A stretch of DNA of 64,000 bases from Croceimicrobium sp965279135 (GCA_965279135.1 OZ257133.1:248001-312000), one strand, 5' to 3'; positions 10,801 to 18,992 are shown, numbered from the stretch's first letter. Notes: generated by a model not told the origin, from the sequence alone. Program-made: numbers and translations.

Positions 10801-13687
10801 GGATACTAAATATTTACTGGGGAGATTGTACAAAACTCAAATTAACAATGGTGAAAACCCCGATTCTGAAACTTTGGTTTATGATGCTTATGGCAACAAG
10901 CTAAGCGTCTCGGTGGTCGTCCAGGCTAGTAGTAGCGATGCTCTTACTACAAATTACACCTATAACAATCAGGATAAAGTTGCCGTGATTAAGTATCCCA
11001 AACTAAACTCTGATGATGAAGCTGTAAATGTCTCCTATACTTATGATCGAATGGGTCGTTTAGCTGCTGTAGGAAACTCATCAAGTGGAACCGGGATTGT
11101 AGATCCTTCTACACCTCCTAGCGATGAGGCAAAGTTTTATGCCAGCTATTCTTATGATTCCGAAGGAAGATTAATTGGAGAAAATCTTAATGCTCAAGCT
11201 TTAGTAGAAAATGCATTCTCGCGCTCTTATAGCTATAATGATTATGGTCGTATCGCCAGTATTGAGGACGATTATTTCAAAGAGGTGCTGGGCTACGACA
11301 ATCAGACCGGAATAGGAGGATTAAGTTATTATAATGGATCCATAGCCTCGACGGAGTTTTCCTACAAAGCAGGATCCAAATGGACCACTCCCCCCGATGC
11401 TTATACCTTTCAGTTTGAGTACGATGCTTTTAACCAACTTATCAAAGCCGAAAACAACGTAAACAATGCATGGAGCATAAGTGTGCCCAGTGGTTCTATT
11501 GACGCTAACGGTAATATTCAGCAAGTGCAAAGAGGAGCCGATGCTGAGACTTATAATTACCTCTTTAGCGAAGCATCTAAAATCACTTCTAACCAATTGG
11601 CGAATTTGGTACATGCCACAACTGTAAGTCAGGGATTTGAAGGGGTAGCTTCGGATGCCACCGAGGCGGAAGGATGGTCTTGGGGAAGCAATAATGGAGG
11701 ACCTTCTGGTTCAGGAATATCAACTGATAACCCTCATTCCGGTACTCAATGCCTTTTTCTGGCCGGTGGAAGTACAAGTCATTATAACCTACTTACCTTT
11801 CCTACTTATCTAGACGCTCGCACCAGCTATGATTTCAGCGCCTGGCTTAGAACGGAAAACAACTTTGACGGTACCCCTGGGAATGCAGCCTGGTATTTAA
11901 GGATCGATCAGGCTTCAGGACAGCTTATTGAACAAAAGATTGTATCCGTATCTAATTCAAGTGATTGGATACAAGTCCAGGCTAGTATTAATTTACCAAA
12001 ACTCCTCTCAGATTTGGCCTTGGATGTCGATGCGATTAGTTCTATTTCCCTTGAGTTACGAAACTATAAACGCATAAATGGTACTGGGGCAGGACCAGGC
12101 TTTTATGTAGATGATATTAGCCTCAATGGAAGTCGGAGTGCAGCAGAGTATGTCTACAATGCCAACGGAAATGCACAAAGCACCCCAAACCCTGATTTGT
12201 ATTCCATTGGCTATGATTCTTTAACTAATAAGACCAGTAGTATTCAATTAAGTAGCGATACTGGTAACAAGATTGAATACCACTACGGCGCTCAAGATAC
12301 CAGAAATTGGGAGGCTTATAATAGTTCAGATGGGACCTTAATTTCTTCCACCCTTTCCATCTATGGAGATGGACAAGCGGTCTTAGCTCAAAAGCAAAGC
12401 ACGGCAAGCAATGGTGTTTACTATATCCATGGGGCCAATGGTATCCTGGCTATCAAGCAAGGCGATTCCCTTTACTACCCCTTAAAAGATCATTTAGGAT
12501 CAACAAGAATTTTAGTAGACGGAGCGGATGGCAATGTGCTCAACCATTATGACTACATGCCGTTCGGAGATCTGATGCGAAGCGGCAATGGAGACGGCAC
12601 ATTATTCCGATATACAGGACAGGAATACGATCCTAATAGTGAGCTCTATAATTACAAAGCTAGACTCTTTGACCCCAATTTAAGGCGCTTCATGGCTACA
12701 GATTCTGCTGGACAGTATGCGAGTCCTTATCTCTATACAGGAAATAACCCGGTAAATCGGGTAGATCCAAGTGGGGAAATTGCTTTCGGAGCTACCTTGG
12801 GTGCGGCATTTATAGGCGCCGGACTTTATAATGTATGGGAGAATTGGGATGAGGACTCTATGTGGAATAATGGATTGTACTTCCTAGCTGGGGGTATAGC
12901 GGGCACGCCTCAGGTTATACTTCCCTACTATATTGGTGCAAGTGCGCTCTTGGCTGGGGCTCCTTACATAGCTGCCGGCTTTATAGAAGGAGGCTCTACG
13001 GCCGGCTTTAATACCCTGGCTAAAGGGACCTTAAACCGCTGGGTGAGTACCGGAGAGTTCTATTATGATCATAATGAAGATTGGTCTAATATCCGCGATA
13101 GCATAATCTGGGGATCGGTTTCAGGCGCAGCAATCGGTTTGGCAGGAGATTTACTAGGACTGAATTATGTTCTACCTCAAGATGTTGCGCATCGGGGCGT
13201 GGTGAACGCTGTAGGCCGAAGAGATCGATATAATTTGAACAATATTTATCGATACTTCTATGAGCCCACCGGCCGCTTTACAATAGGGTCTGATTTCACG
13301 CAAGGTCTAAGGAATATGCATTGGGTAGAGCCTATTTACAATAATGGTAGGAATTTGCGCAATCGGTTTATTCCTCCAGCTATTATTGGTTTTCAGAATA
13401 GGAACTTCGATTTGGAGCATCTTTTCCCACAAAGATGGTTTAGAGGTACCGATGCCAGCTATGTTCTGAATGCTGCAATTAATCTACTTCCAGTAGACCC
13501 CACCTTTAATAGGCAAACGCTGGAAGCGGGTATGCAACCCTGGAGAGGGATTGCTTATACCAATTGGGATTATGCCGCTCGCATGGCAAGAAGGTGGGCT
13601 TGGATTAGTGTAACGGTACCTTTAAAAGCAGGCTCCATTCCAGCGGTTCTCTATGCCTACTACGATCGAATTTTTGGAGAAGAATAG
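4865..13687 (+). CDS. Giant SpvB/RHS-type protein with HNH-like C-terminal tip (2940 aa)
   Basis: Residues 1-60 carry an SpvB-like opening (SVDLYSGQVQIPINL, GVLGLGWTLP); an FG-GAP-like beta region follows to about 900. Two related jelly-roll-like domains sit at about 1196-1356 and 2256-2422; both contain GTQCL and end in a WVDN or YVDD strand. A laminin-G-like domain lies at about 1440-1612 and YD repeats at about 1700-2240. The RHS core (DHLGSTRILVDG, YDYMPFGD, LYNYKARLFDP, NNPVNRVDPSGE) covers about 2541-2638. The last 300 residues are a hydrophobic segment, then DLEHLFPQRWF with NAAINLLPVDPTFNR (H2852, N2873, N2882), which resembles HNH-type nucleases. There is no signal peptide at the ATG, and the same frame has stops at 4832 and 4847. 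The first gene of a classical toxin-immunity pair is present but no immunity gene follows. The toxin call is inference; the RHS call is firm. Confidence 0.88.
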   Translation: MITPNDIENSVDLYSGQVQIPINLAQLQGRNGLNYNLNAYYNSQVLEQASSWNLSQPTGVLGLGWTLPFEGIFKIMDHSSDIAAAKFYLSGSLGNTPLVCTSSSKEGEYDFGAESYAFWKITFNELAQQWTIIDENGNTYIYGVANSGRNTVQWGVSWENWIDSSNDTSEQSRLAIAWNLNKISNRFDDELIFSYSKTDFAVSSSSGLEYTQASYLSSVQNALGQKIVLSYKDKSADEYQDPHTNPTAPNAYQDRFETKYLDLIEVLAADASMMYRINLGYSSSMLGSGSLSKRLLSDITRLSSKKRILPGNKFSYCDDSDGVSATNPYSATNHALYGALKSITFPDGGTVSYQYSQINPAYSERKMTLEKPSKEGVSYSDPKFYFEDSYTLATWKGDDNTFSLQAYNWDGRWLHRDLGTFALSADAYAEFKIYLQKEFFAFYASGKLYALYQNTAQAGEWIFPEILGGAVPDNYFSPAFDGDVQYMACADSFAAIVGVNAGKLVLYQYYWNGSSWKAQDAVNIATVSSPQFGICALQNQVFVMSWESGGDPIVYQSRIDLQGSFQSKQYSISGLRLSGVQSLSLNAGKTFVVYTFQSAAGARFKAQYGAFWTNAEQSKLSTATWETVYEESLAALPIANVQGSLVVINQYTYRFNGSEWISFDSSSISYSNQTSLDNTQVGVDRILRKITTSESTPYVYDLLEFDPNTGSWGSTAQVKETSDNENLLLAAARTDSSTSIFAVVANKLYTVAADGTWSSSFTIPDTITAADLPTVQLIDQNLLAYQVNTGEASQKTVIYPLKNGAPENSDAPIDLSGEQIYNASLGQGGLFGRKSFISFTGTFEAADSALSLYRPLRGAVDGKQNCYAVTLVQSDNGYTPTDNIYAVFNKTIAFEASTAIAAYGGYGVQFNKVTQVPGSDSATNTPNGTIDNYFFNGIASAFGEAPSQPYPTATAYTNAPSFYSLIKGSPYIININAFTTELVLQSQNVDYLWITGVQLGTRGYGYYSRKKQEVNLVEGVQQTKQFSYDVNTGFTTKSLSTNYNGAGETENWIEEYTYFYQQYDTSRSLNILSPIIEIKRSTENVTQSQTTVTSIQITTWKGDWGYGSTQWNSYKNYEAQKGDPSTFNSWQPTDPAPSSDWLNTNTVVSRNAYGLLKEESNVDGITSSVIRDKKAFLEVATCFNASNNSAEFSYLDFEPYAELDGWNYSPSSISLSSQITTDDYNTGTQCLVLAPNSTSKQGPVQNLEPASQQASYVFGTWAKVEGDFDGANGKAQWEINVYNGATKVGDPILIDFSDSKGKWSYYQTIIDLVAIRNAAGLSEDTKLSIDLQAYNENSDDAKAWVDNLRISPLISRFGASVYDPVRWRPTAALDHTGQVSQMIYNNLDLVVANIGPDERVNGVNLISYSRMLMQDDQFIPEHPNSVMKLATSSTSYFYDFHNVESGDWTFNPSLDWHISSGSLNFSPSTAVTGLGGTAQISKYVSTNFACRMEVQRSTEGDLASISLGNGDIFFHWNETGTAGDSSGQWELVQLNSDGSTTVIQSNNNFGFREDWLFMIVDGYVMCYIEGIQLFNYQYTPSSPLPEGFGNLTLAATQACSFDNLILLQEPQFKANFTDGLGKALQDIALEGKESTEADVDTQEQLISGQGVLLDSMGRPSIIRNTIKGKLQFSDAAGGASEADAAGEADAAGEADESPLLIEADQNTYIYSSSGAKETIDQYVDGNSGTIDYTSNSYETSPLSRITKIERPRATSDSVENFTTSISYESVSSIPSSARVSEEDTYKYLQRQSRSVLSISKTGDTITQSRTEVKDLQGNLLAELEGAGDQVRFTGYNYDAFGNLTEILLPNFTNPPANSDATTWIQRNAYSFNRLLTQSVKPDSGSVKYAYDSAKRLRFKMDAVGSALSPQRIVYFKYDVLGRVIEEGYVQSADYPWGSTLAGKLNTPAFPITDSSESSDPNYAAGKWKKKYSFDTDGNEDTKYLLGRLYKTQINNGENPDSETLVYDAYGNKLSVSVVVQASSSDALTTNYTYNNQDKVAVIKYPKLNSDDEAVNVSYTYDRMGRLAAVGNSSSGTGIVDPSTPPSDEAKFYASYSYDSEGRLIGENLNAQALVENAFSRSYSYNDYGRIASIEDDYFKEVLGYDNQTGIGGLSYYNGSIASTEFSYKAGSKWTTPPDAYTFQFEYDAFNQLIKAENNVNNAWSISVPSGSIDANGNIQQVQRGADAETYNYLFSEASKITSNQLANLVHATTVSQGFEGVASDATEAEGWSWGSNNGGPSGSGISTDNPHSGTQCLFLAGGSTSHYNLLTFPTYLDARTSYDFSAWLRTENNFDGTPGNAAWYLRIDQASGQLIEQKIVSVSNSSDWIQVQASINLPKLLSDLALDVDAISSISLELRNYKRINGTGAGPGFYVDDISLNGSRSAAEYVYNANGNAQSTPNPDLYSIGYDSLTNKTSSIQLSSDTGNKIEYHYGAQDTRNWEAYNSSDGTLISSTLSIYGDGQAVLAQKQSTASNGVYYIHGANGILAIKQGDSLYYPLKDHLGSTRILVDGADGNVLNHYDYMPFGDLMRSGNGDGTLFRYTGQEYDPNSELYNYKARLFDPNLRRFMATDSAGQYASPYLYTGNNPVNRVDPSGEIAFGATLGAAFIGAGLYNVWENWDEDSMWNNGLYFLAGGIAGTPQVILPYYIGASALLAGAPYIAAGFIEGGSTAGFNTLAKGTLNRWVSTGEFYYDHNEDWSNIRDSIIWGSVSGAAIGLAGDLLGLNYVLPQDVAHRGVVNAVGRRDRYNLNNIYRYFYEPTGRFTIGSDFTQGLRNMHWVEPIYNNGRNLRNRFIPPAIIGFQNRNFDLEHLFPQRWFRGTDASYVLNAAINLLPVDPTFNRQTLEAGMQPWRGIAYTNWDYAARMARRWAWISVTVPLKAGSIPAVLYAYYDRIFGEE
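9882..9948 (+). repeat. Tandem 18-bp in-frame repeat inside the RHS gene
   Basis: An 18-bp unit beginning GCAGACGCAGCAGG starts at 9908 and 9926, with a degenerate copy before them. It encodes DAAGEA repeats at residues of about 1674-1694, an Ala/Asp/Glu linker unlike the surrounding beta-rich sequence. It sits between the laminin-G-like domain and the YD-repeat region, so it probably acts as a flexible spacer and could vary in length by slippage. Confidence 0.8.
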
Positions 13688-13807
13688 AGTAAGATTGACC
13701 ATTAGCCCTCATTCATTTAATTATTGAAATGGTTTTATGTGTGAAGGCAATTGCTTTCAATTTTAAAAATGTGATTAGCTATCAAGGTTTGAGAGAAATA
13801 CTAATTA

Positions 13808-15928
13808 ATGAACATGAAATATCACGTACTTCCATTCATAGTTTTAATCCTATTAAGCGCGCACATTCAAGCGCAAGCTTTATTGGATTTCGATTTTGCT
13901 AAGTATATGGCTGGTTCTAGCAATGAAGAGCCTTATTCCATGGTGATTGATGACCAGAAAAACATAATTCTTGTTGGGTCTTATACCGGTATTACTGATT
14001 TTGACCCTAGACCCTTTCAGGATTCTCCTTTAATTTCAAATGGCGGAGATGATATATTTATTGCAAAGTATGATTCAACGGGTCAAATCCTATGGGTTCA
14101 GGGAATTGGGGCTAGTGGTTTGGATAGAGCTCGAGATGTGGCAGTAGATTTAAATGGAAATATAGTAGTAGTCGGAGAGTTTAATGGTACGGTTAATTTT
14201 GATTCTGCAGCGGTTCAACCTGCCATTTCAGCGGTAAATTGGACCGATGCTTTTTTAGCAAAATACGATCCAAATGGCGGTTTGATTTTCGCAATGCCAC
14301 TTGGAGGGAGTGATCACGACTATGGGCGTGCTGTTCAATGCGATTTACAGGGGAATATTTACCTAACTGGCGATACCTATAGCAGCTCAATTGACTTAAA
14401 TCCTAATGGGACTCCCATAGTTCGACAAAGAAGTGGGCAGAGTGGTTCAGGCGTTTTTTTGGCAAAGTATACTCCACTTGGAAATCATATTTGGTCAGGG
14501 ATTTTCACTGATTTTAACTCAGCAAAGGTTGCTTCTGTTGAGGTCTTTGCTTTGGATTTAGATGATTCAAGCAATGTATATGTCACCGGTCACTTTAATG
14601 GAGATGATATTGATTTTAATTTTAGAAATGGCTCTGCTTTAAGGGGAACCTCAGGCGGGAGATATGGCTTTCTTGTTAAGTACGATTCATCTGGAGTGTA
14701 CGATTGGGTTCTCGATTTTGGATTTAGTAATTCTCATGCAATTCCATATGATTTGGCATTAACGGCGAATCAGGATATTTTGATTTGTGGAGAGTTCCGT
14801 GGCACGGTGCCTTTTGATCCATTTAGCCCAAATGGTACGCTGGTCAACACAAGTGCAACAAAAGAGGATGGGTTTTTCGCCAGTTACGATGGGGATAATG
14901 GAAACTTTATATACGCAAAGTCTATTGTAGGGGGTGATAATGATGAGGTTAGATCTATTTGCCAAGGTCCGAATAGTACGGTCTACATCCTTGGCGAATC
15001 GGAAAGTGCCAACCTTGATTTAGATCCCGGTCCATTAAATACAAGTCTGGCAAATGGTGGGAGTAATGATGTATTTATCGCTGTTTATGATTCACTTGGT
15101 ACCTTTTTTAGAGGATTTAATATGAATGGATCAGGTGATGATGTATCACGAAAAATTAGGCCACAGGGAGATGCTCGGATCCTTATTACCGGAAGAACTG
15201 GAAGTGATAGCCTTGACTTTGACCCCAGCCAATCTACAACTCCATATCAGAGCGAGGGCGCAGGAGATATCTTTTTAGTAAGATACACCAGTCAATGTCA
15301 GGTTTTAGTAGATAGTATTGCTCTTGATACTTGTTCTGGTTTTGTTGGACCATCTGGAAGAGTTTATAATACTACCGGAGTTTATATCGATACAGTTCCT
15401 AATGTAAGTGCTAGTTGTGATTCCTTGTATTACATCGATTTGGTGGTACGAAGTATCAATAAGGCAGTTATAAGATCCGGAGATACCTTAAAAGTTCTAG
15501 ACTCAAATTCAACCTATCAATGGGGATTGTGTGGTAGTTCTTTTGTGCCAATTACTAATGAAACTTCTCAAAGTTTCATAGTGCCTCGAAATGATATATA
15601 TGCCTGCGTGATAAGCAGGGATGGATGTACGGATACCTCTGAGTGTATTTCGATTTCTGATTTAAGAATAAATGAATACTCTAGTAATTTATTTACCATT
15701 TATCCTAATCCTGCAAAGGATGTTCTTTTGATAAGTTCTACACTAGAGGGTTTCCTTCCGGTAGAGCTGCGAATTACTAACTCGAGTGGGCAAAGGGTTT
15801 TGACTCAACTCTGGTTTAATCTTAATGAAAAATCAATTGACATAAGTTCAATTGCTTCAGGATTTTATCAATATGAAATCCTTGTTGATTCCAGAATTAT
15901 TCAAAATGGCAAACTAACGATTAAATAG
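13808..15928 (+). CDS. SBBP-repeat beta-propeller protein with T9SS type A sorting domain
   Basis: A secreted protein of 706 residues. Residues 1-24 are a signal peptide (hydrophobic core ending HIQAQA). From about 30 to 500 there are repeated units of the form GNIVVVGEFNGTVNFD / DAFLAKYDPNG / ILWVQGIG, the hallmark of SBBP (seven-bladed-propeller-type) repeats. A Cys-containing Ig-like segment follows (CQVLVDSIALDTCSG, CDSLYYIDL). The last 75 residues are a type A C-terminal signal: FTIYPNPAKDVLLIS, then ITNSSGQRVL, SIASGFYQYEI and a final GKLTIK. That tail directs export through the Por/type IX system and attachment to the cell surface in Bacteroidota. The gene lies alone after the RHS genes with a 120-bp gap. 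The function of the propeller is unknown. Confidence 0.9.
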   Translation: MNMKYHVLPFIVLILLSAHIQAQALLDFDFAKYMAGSSNEEPYSMVIDDQKNIILVGSYTGITDFDPRPFQDSPLISNGGDDIFIAKYDSTGQILWVQGIGASGLDRARDVAVDLNGNIVVVGEFNGTVNFDSAAVQPAISAVNWTDAFLAKYDPNGGLIFAMPLGGSDHDYGRAVQCDLQGNIYLTGDTYSSSIDLNPNGTPIVRQRSGQSGSGVFLAKYTPLGNHIWSGIFTDFNSAKVASVEVFALDLDDSSNVYVTGHFNGDDIDFNFRNGSALRGTSGGRYGFLVKYDSSGVYDWVLDFGFSNSHAIPYDLALTANQDILICGEFRGTVPFDPFSPNGTLVNTSATKEDGFFASYDGDNGNFIYAKSIVGGDNDEVRSICQGPNSTVYILGESESANLDLDPGPLNTSLANGGSNDVFIAVYDSLGTFFRGFNMNGSGDDVSRKIRPQGDARILITGRTGSDSLDFDPSQSTTPYQSEGAGDIFLVRYTSQCQVLVDSIALDTCSGFVGPSGRVYNTTGVYIDTVPNVSASCDSLYYIDLVVRSINKAVIRSGDTLKVLDSNSTYQWGLCGSSFVPITNETSQSFIVPRNDIYACVISRDGCTDTSECISISDLRINEYSSNLFTIYPNPAKDVLLISSTLEGFLPVELRITNSSGQRVLTQLWFNLNEKSIDISSIASGFYQYEILVDSRIIQNGKLTIK

Positions 15929-16052
15929 TATACCCTATTCAGTTTGCATTTTAAACAGATTCTTCTAATGTGTGCTTGTGGAGTATTACTTTTTTTAGTG
16001 GTCGTGTAATTTTAAAGGGTCGAAACCTACTAACCCCTTAAAATCACAGAAA

Positions 16053-16916
16053 ATGAAAAAAGCATTACTCAGTTTTGTTTTTCTGATCGGAGTTTTTTCT
16101 GCATCAGCACAGAACTCTTTACTCTGGAAGGTAGAAGCGGAAAATGGGGAAGTATCCTACCTCTATGGGACCTATCATCTCCTTGGAGCAGATTATTTTC
16201 AAGAAAAACCGCAAGTGACCAAAGCCTATCAATCGGCGAGGATGGTGGTTGTGGAAACGGTTATTGACAGTAGTCAGATAATGCAGTTAGCGACTTTATC
16301 CTTAATGCCTGGGAAATCCCTTAAGGCCATGACGGACTCTATGGATTATATCATCTTAAAAGAGAAATTGGAGCCGGTTATTGGTATGGACTTAGCGATT
16401 TACGATATGGTGAAGCCTATGGCTTTAACTACAGCCTATATTGGCGCGATAGCCAATGAGTTAACTCCAGATTCGCTTAAGTATGGAGGTTTGCCTATGG
16501 ATTTACATTTTGCCAAGAATGCTAAAAGTGAGGGCAAGACCGTGATGCAATTGGAGACAATGCGCGAACAATTTGAAATGCTCTTTAATAGTAAAACCGT
16601 AGAAGAGCAATTGGAAGAACTATTGGAAATGGTCAAGGAAGAGGATGACTCCGGTGAAATACTAGTTAGTATTATTCAGAGCTATTTCCAAAACGATTTG
16701 GATGGACTCTACAAGGCTTCCATGGAATGGGAATACGAGCCTGAAGAGATGGAAATTCTAATTGACAATCGCAACCTTAATTGGATTCCGAAATTGGAGC
16801 CTGAGCTAAACAAGGGAGGTCTCTTCATCGCAGTGGGAGCATTGCACCTTCCAGGCGAAAAAGGGGTGATTACCTTATTACAAGAGAAAGGCTTTAAATT
16901 GACACCCCTAAATTGA
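16053..16916 (+). CDS. TraB/GumN-family envelope protein
   Basis: 287 residues with an N-terminal signal peptide (MKKALLSFVFLIGVFSASAQ). The body starts NSLLWKVEAENGEVSYLYGTYHLL and ends with GGLFIAVGALHLPGEKGVITLLQEKGFKLTPL. The paired G-T-x-H-L and G-A-L-H-L motifs are those of the TraB/GumN (PF01963) family, whose members are proposed metal-dependent peptidases or regulatory factors in the periplasm. The start is the ATG 11 bases after an AAAATCACAG stretch. Seven bases separate its stop from the ECF sigma factor downstream, so it is probably co-transcribed with that sigma factor and the following membrane protein. The biochemical activity is not established. Confidence 0.88.
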   Translation: MKKALLSFVFLIGVFSASAQNSLLWKVEAENGEVSYLYGTYHLLGADYFQEKPQVTKAYQSARMVVVETVIDSSQIMQLATLSLMPGKSLKAMTDSMDYIILKEKLEPVIGMDLAIYDMVKPMALTTAYIGAIANELTPDSLKYGGLPMDLHFAKNAKSEGKTVMQLETMREQFEMLFNSKTVEEQLEELLEMVKEEDDSGEILVSIIQSYFQNDLDGLYKASMEWEYEPEEMEILIDNRNLNWIPKLEPELNKGGLFIAVGALHLPGEKGVITLLQEKGFKLTPLN

Positions 16917-16923
16917 TTGCAGG

Positions 16924-17406
16924 GTGACCGAGGATAAGGAGGCCGAATTCGTAAAACTATTGGAAGAGCATAGCGGGATCATCTATAAGGTGACCCGCAT
17001 CTATGCTAAAGGAAATGCCGACGAACAGGATTTGCGCCAGGAGGTCGTATATCAGGCATGGCGCTCTTATCCCCGTTTTAAAGGTGAATCTAAATTCTCA
17101 ACCTGGTTGTACCGAGTGGCCTTGAATACTGCTCTAACTCACAAGAAAAAGGAGCGCAAGGAGCAGGAAGGTTTTGATAACGATTGGCAGGTTGCACCTT
17201 CAGGAGATGAGCGAGCAGTGCTTATGGCTCATATCCGGGAATTAAATGATGCTGAGAAGTTGGTCATCATGTTGCATTTGGATGGATATGGCAATGATGA
17301 AATTGCTATGATATCTGGAATCAGTAAGAATCATGTTGCTGTAAGGCTTCACCGTATTAAGGAGAAGTTGAAAAACGCAATCAAGAAGGAAGAAAATGAA
17401 AATTGA
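16924..17406 (+). CDS. ECF-type RNA polymerase sigma factor
   Basis: 160 residues from a GTG start seven bases after the previous stop. Region 2 is visible as DEQDLRQEVVYQAWRSYPRF with FSTWLYRVALNTALTH (about residues 35-75). Region 4 is LNDAEKLVIMLHLDGYGN followed by EIAMISGISKNHVAVRLHRIKEKL (about 105-150), a classic sigma-4 helix-turn-helix. The size and the lack of region 3 fit the ECF group. Its stop overlaps the next gene by 11 bases, which suggests translational coupling with the 4-TM protein; that protein could serve as its membrane regulator although it has no recognisable anti-sigma domain. The target promoters are unknown. Confidence 0.93.
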   Translation: MTEDKEAEFVKLLEEHSGIIYKVTRIYAKGNADEQDLRQEVVYQAWRSYPRFKGESKFSTWLYRVALNTALTHKKKERKEQEGFDNDWQVAPSGDERAVLMAHIRELNDAEKLVIMLHLDGYGNDEIAMISGISKNHVAVRLHRIKEKLKNAIKKEENEN

Positions 17407-17989
17407 AGATACCTGGAATTCACTTGATGAACGCCTTAGCGGGGCGGAGATCCGGGCTGGACTGCATTTAAGGAGCGAGGATGCAGTACGGAAATTAAAT
17501 AAACGACTGGCCTGGAAAATTGGTTTTACCATTCTTTTTACCCCACTCTATATTCTAGCCTTCTTTTATGTGGATAGTTGGTTACCTCAATTGTTATTTG
17601 CGGTAATCACCATTGCCCATGTTTTGGGATTGGTGTTTTTCATTCAACGCTATCGAATTGCCAGGAGTTTGGATATGGGCGGCTCAGATGTTCGATCAAC
17701 TTTGGAAGCTTATTTACAAAACATAAAGGCTACCATCCGACAAGAGGAAATTGGAGGCTTAATTTTGTATCCCATTGCAGCGGCCAGTGGTTTTTTCCTC
17801 AGTCTCTTACAGGATATGAGTTTGGATGAGGCTCTGGCAGATTCGGGGATACTGCTTACGCTCTTTATTTTGATGATCATTATTACTCCCTTGTCTCATT
17901 GGGCAGCTCGATGGATGAATCGGAAAACCTTTAAGAAGTATATTGATTTGTTAGAGGATCGTTTGGCACAGATTAAAGATGAATCCTAA
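17396..17989 (+). CDS. Four-helix membrane protein, possible regulator of the ECF sigma factor
   Basis: 197 residues. The first 40 are soluble (MKIEDTWNSLDERLSGAEIRAGLHL). Hydrophobic segments lie at about 45-70, 72-90, 125-145 and 150-175, giving about four membrane helices, with a basic C-terminal tail. No family motif is recognised. The 11-base overlap with the sigma gene and the cytoplasmic N-terminus, placed where an anti-sigma domain would sit, make an anti-sigma or sensor role possible. That is inference from position only. Confidence 0.75.
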   Translation: MKIEDTWNSLDERLSGAEIRAGLHLRSEDAVRKLNKRLAWKIGFTILFTPLYILAFFYVDSWLPQLLFAVITIAHVLGLVFFIQRYRIARSLDMGGSDVRSTLEAYLQNIKATIRQEEIGGLILYPIAAASGFFLSLLQDMSLDEALADSGILLTLFILMIIITPLSHWAARWMNRKTFKKYIDLLEDRLAQIKDES

Positions 17990-18146
17990 GACAATCTTTG
18001 CTGGGTGTATTCTCGGCATAGCAATATTCATAGTTGAGAATGAGAATAAACTTTAGAGATACCGCGAAGCTCCGAAGGAGATCACGCGGCCGAAATAAGT
18101 TTATTGAAATTCGAGGCTATGATTTATTGCAAGCCTTGACTTTTTG

Positions 18147-18194
18147 TTTCGTTTTGTGTCCTTGTCTGCCGACAGGCAGGAAGACAAAATGAAA
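18147..18194. repeat. Intergenic hairpin with CTGCC/GGCAG core
   Basis: An imperfect inverted repeat of 48 nt: TTTCGTTTTGTGTCC on the left against AGACAAAATGAAA on the right, around CTGCCGACAGGCAG. It lies in the 270-bp gap between the convergent genes ending at 17989 and 18262. The gap otherwise shows no coding potential. It may be a bidirectional transcription end or a dispersed palindromic repeat; no clean T-tract is visible. Confidence 0.5.
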
Positions 18195-18261
18195 GAATAA
18201 AACTAATAGTCCCCACTTAGCTTTTAAAGCAAGAAACCACTAAACCCTCAGTCCCTGCAAA

Positions 18262-18876
18262 TCAAAACAGATCCCTAATCTTAGGATCCGGAGCATTTAA
18301 AGTCCATTCTAATGGACCTTTGCATTGCAATTCGATAATCATCGTTTCCTTCTTATCGCCAAAATATTCCAGCATCTTATCTCGCCAATCCTCAAAATCA
18401 TACTCATCAAAATATTTGCATTCATAGTTGAGGACAATGATATTGGTGGGGTTGATCAGGATTATGGTCGGTTTGGCGTAATCATAAGTTCGCTTGGGGC
18501 GACCAGGGCGGATCGTTTCTCCTTCAATGAAGTCTTCCATCCAATATTTTAGGGCATACTGACGATCCGTAACGTTCTCATAGTGATAGAATAAGAAGTA
18601 GTACTCCCTTTCAGTGGTGTATCCAAGGGTGTTTTCGAACTCTTCCAATGTTTCTAATCGAAAGAATTTCTTCCAGGCAAAAGGCTCATTTTCCAGACCA
18701 CCAACTTCCCGCATTTTAAGGTTGAGTTCTTTTTTCTTGTGGTCCTCCGCATGATTAGCAAGGAATTGCTCAATCTTTGATTTCAGCTCTTCACCGCTAG
18801 CATCTTGGGCCTGGATTTTCAAAGGCTGGATAAAAATCGAAAGGAATAGGAGTGAATAAATGCTATTTTTCAACAT
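18262..18876 (-). CDS. Secreted protein of unknown function
   Basis: 204 residues. The N-terminus MLKNSIYSLLFLSIFIQPLKIQAQ is a signal peptide. The mature part begins with a charged helical stretch (EELKSKIEQFLANHAEDHKK), then aromatic- and acid-rich sequence including YFLFYHYENVTDRQYALKYW and a PTIILINPTNIIVLNYECK strand region. I recognise no family. It is convergent with the 4-TM gene and divergent from the outer-membrane-type gene at 19033. Codon use resembles its neighbours, so it is probably a real gene. The cell location is periplasm or outer-membrane inner face by inference. Confidence 0.75.
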   Translation of the reverse strand: MLKNSIYSLLFLSIFIQPLKIQAQDASGEELKSKIEQFLANHAEDHKKKELNLKMREVGGLENEPFAWKKFFRLETLEEFENTLGYTTEREYYFLFYHYENVTDRQYALKYWMEDFIEGETIRPGRPKRTYDYAKPTIILINPTNIIVLNYECKYFDEYDFEDWRDKMLEYFGDKKETMIIELQCKGPLEWTLNAPDPKIRDLF

Positions 18877-18992
18877 GAAAATACGTAAGTAATTATATAT
18901 CAGTTATTAAGATTATTTGTATTTCAATACAAAGCGCTTATATTTGAAGTGAGTAGAGTTTTCAAATGTTTCATGACATGACCTTCGGGTCT

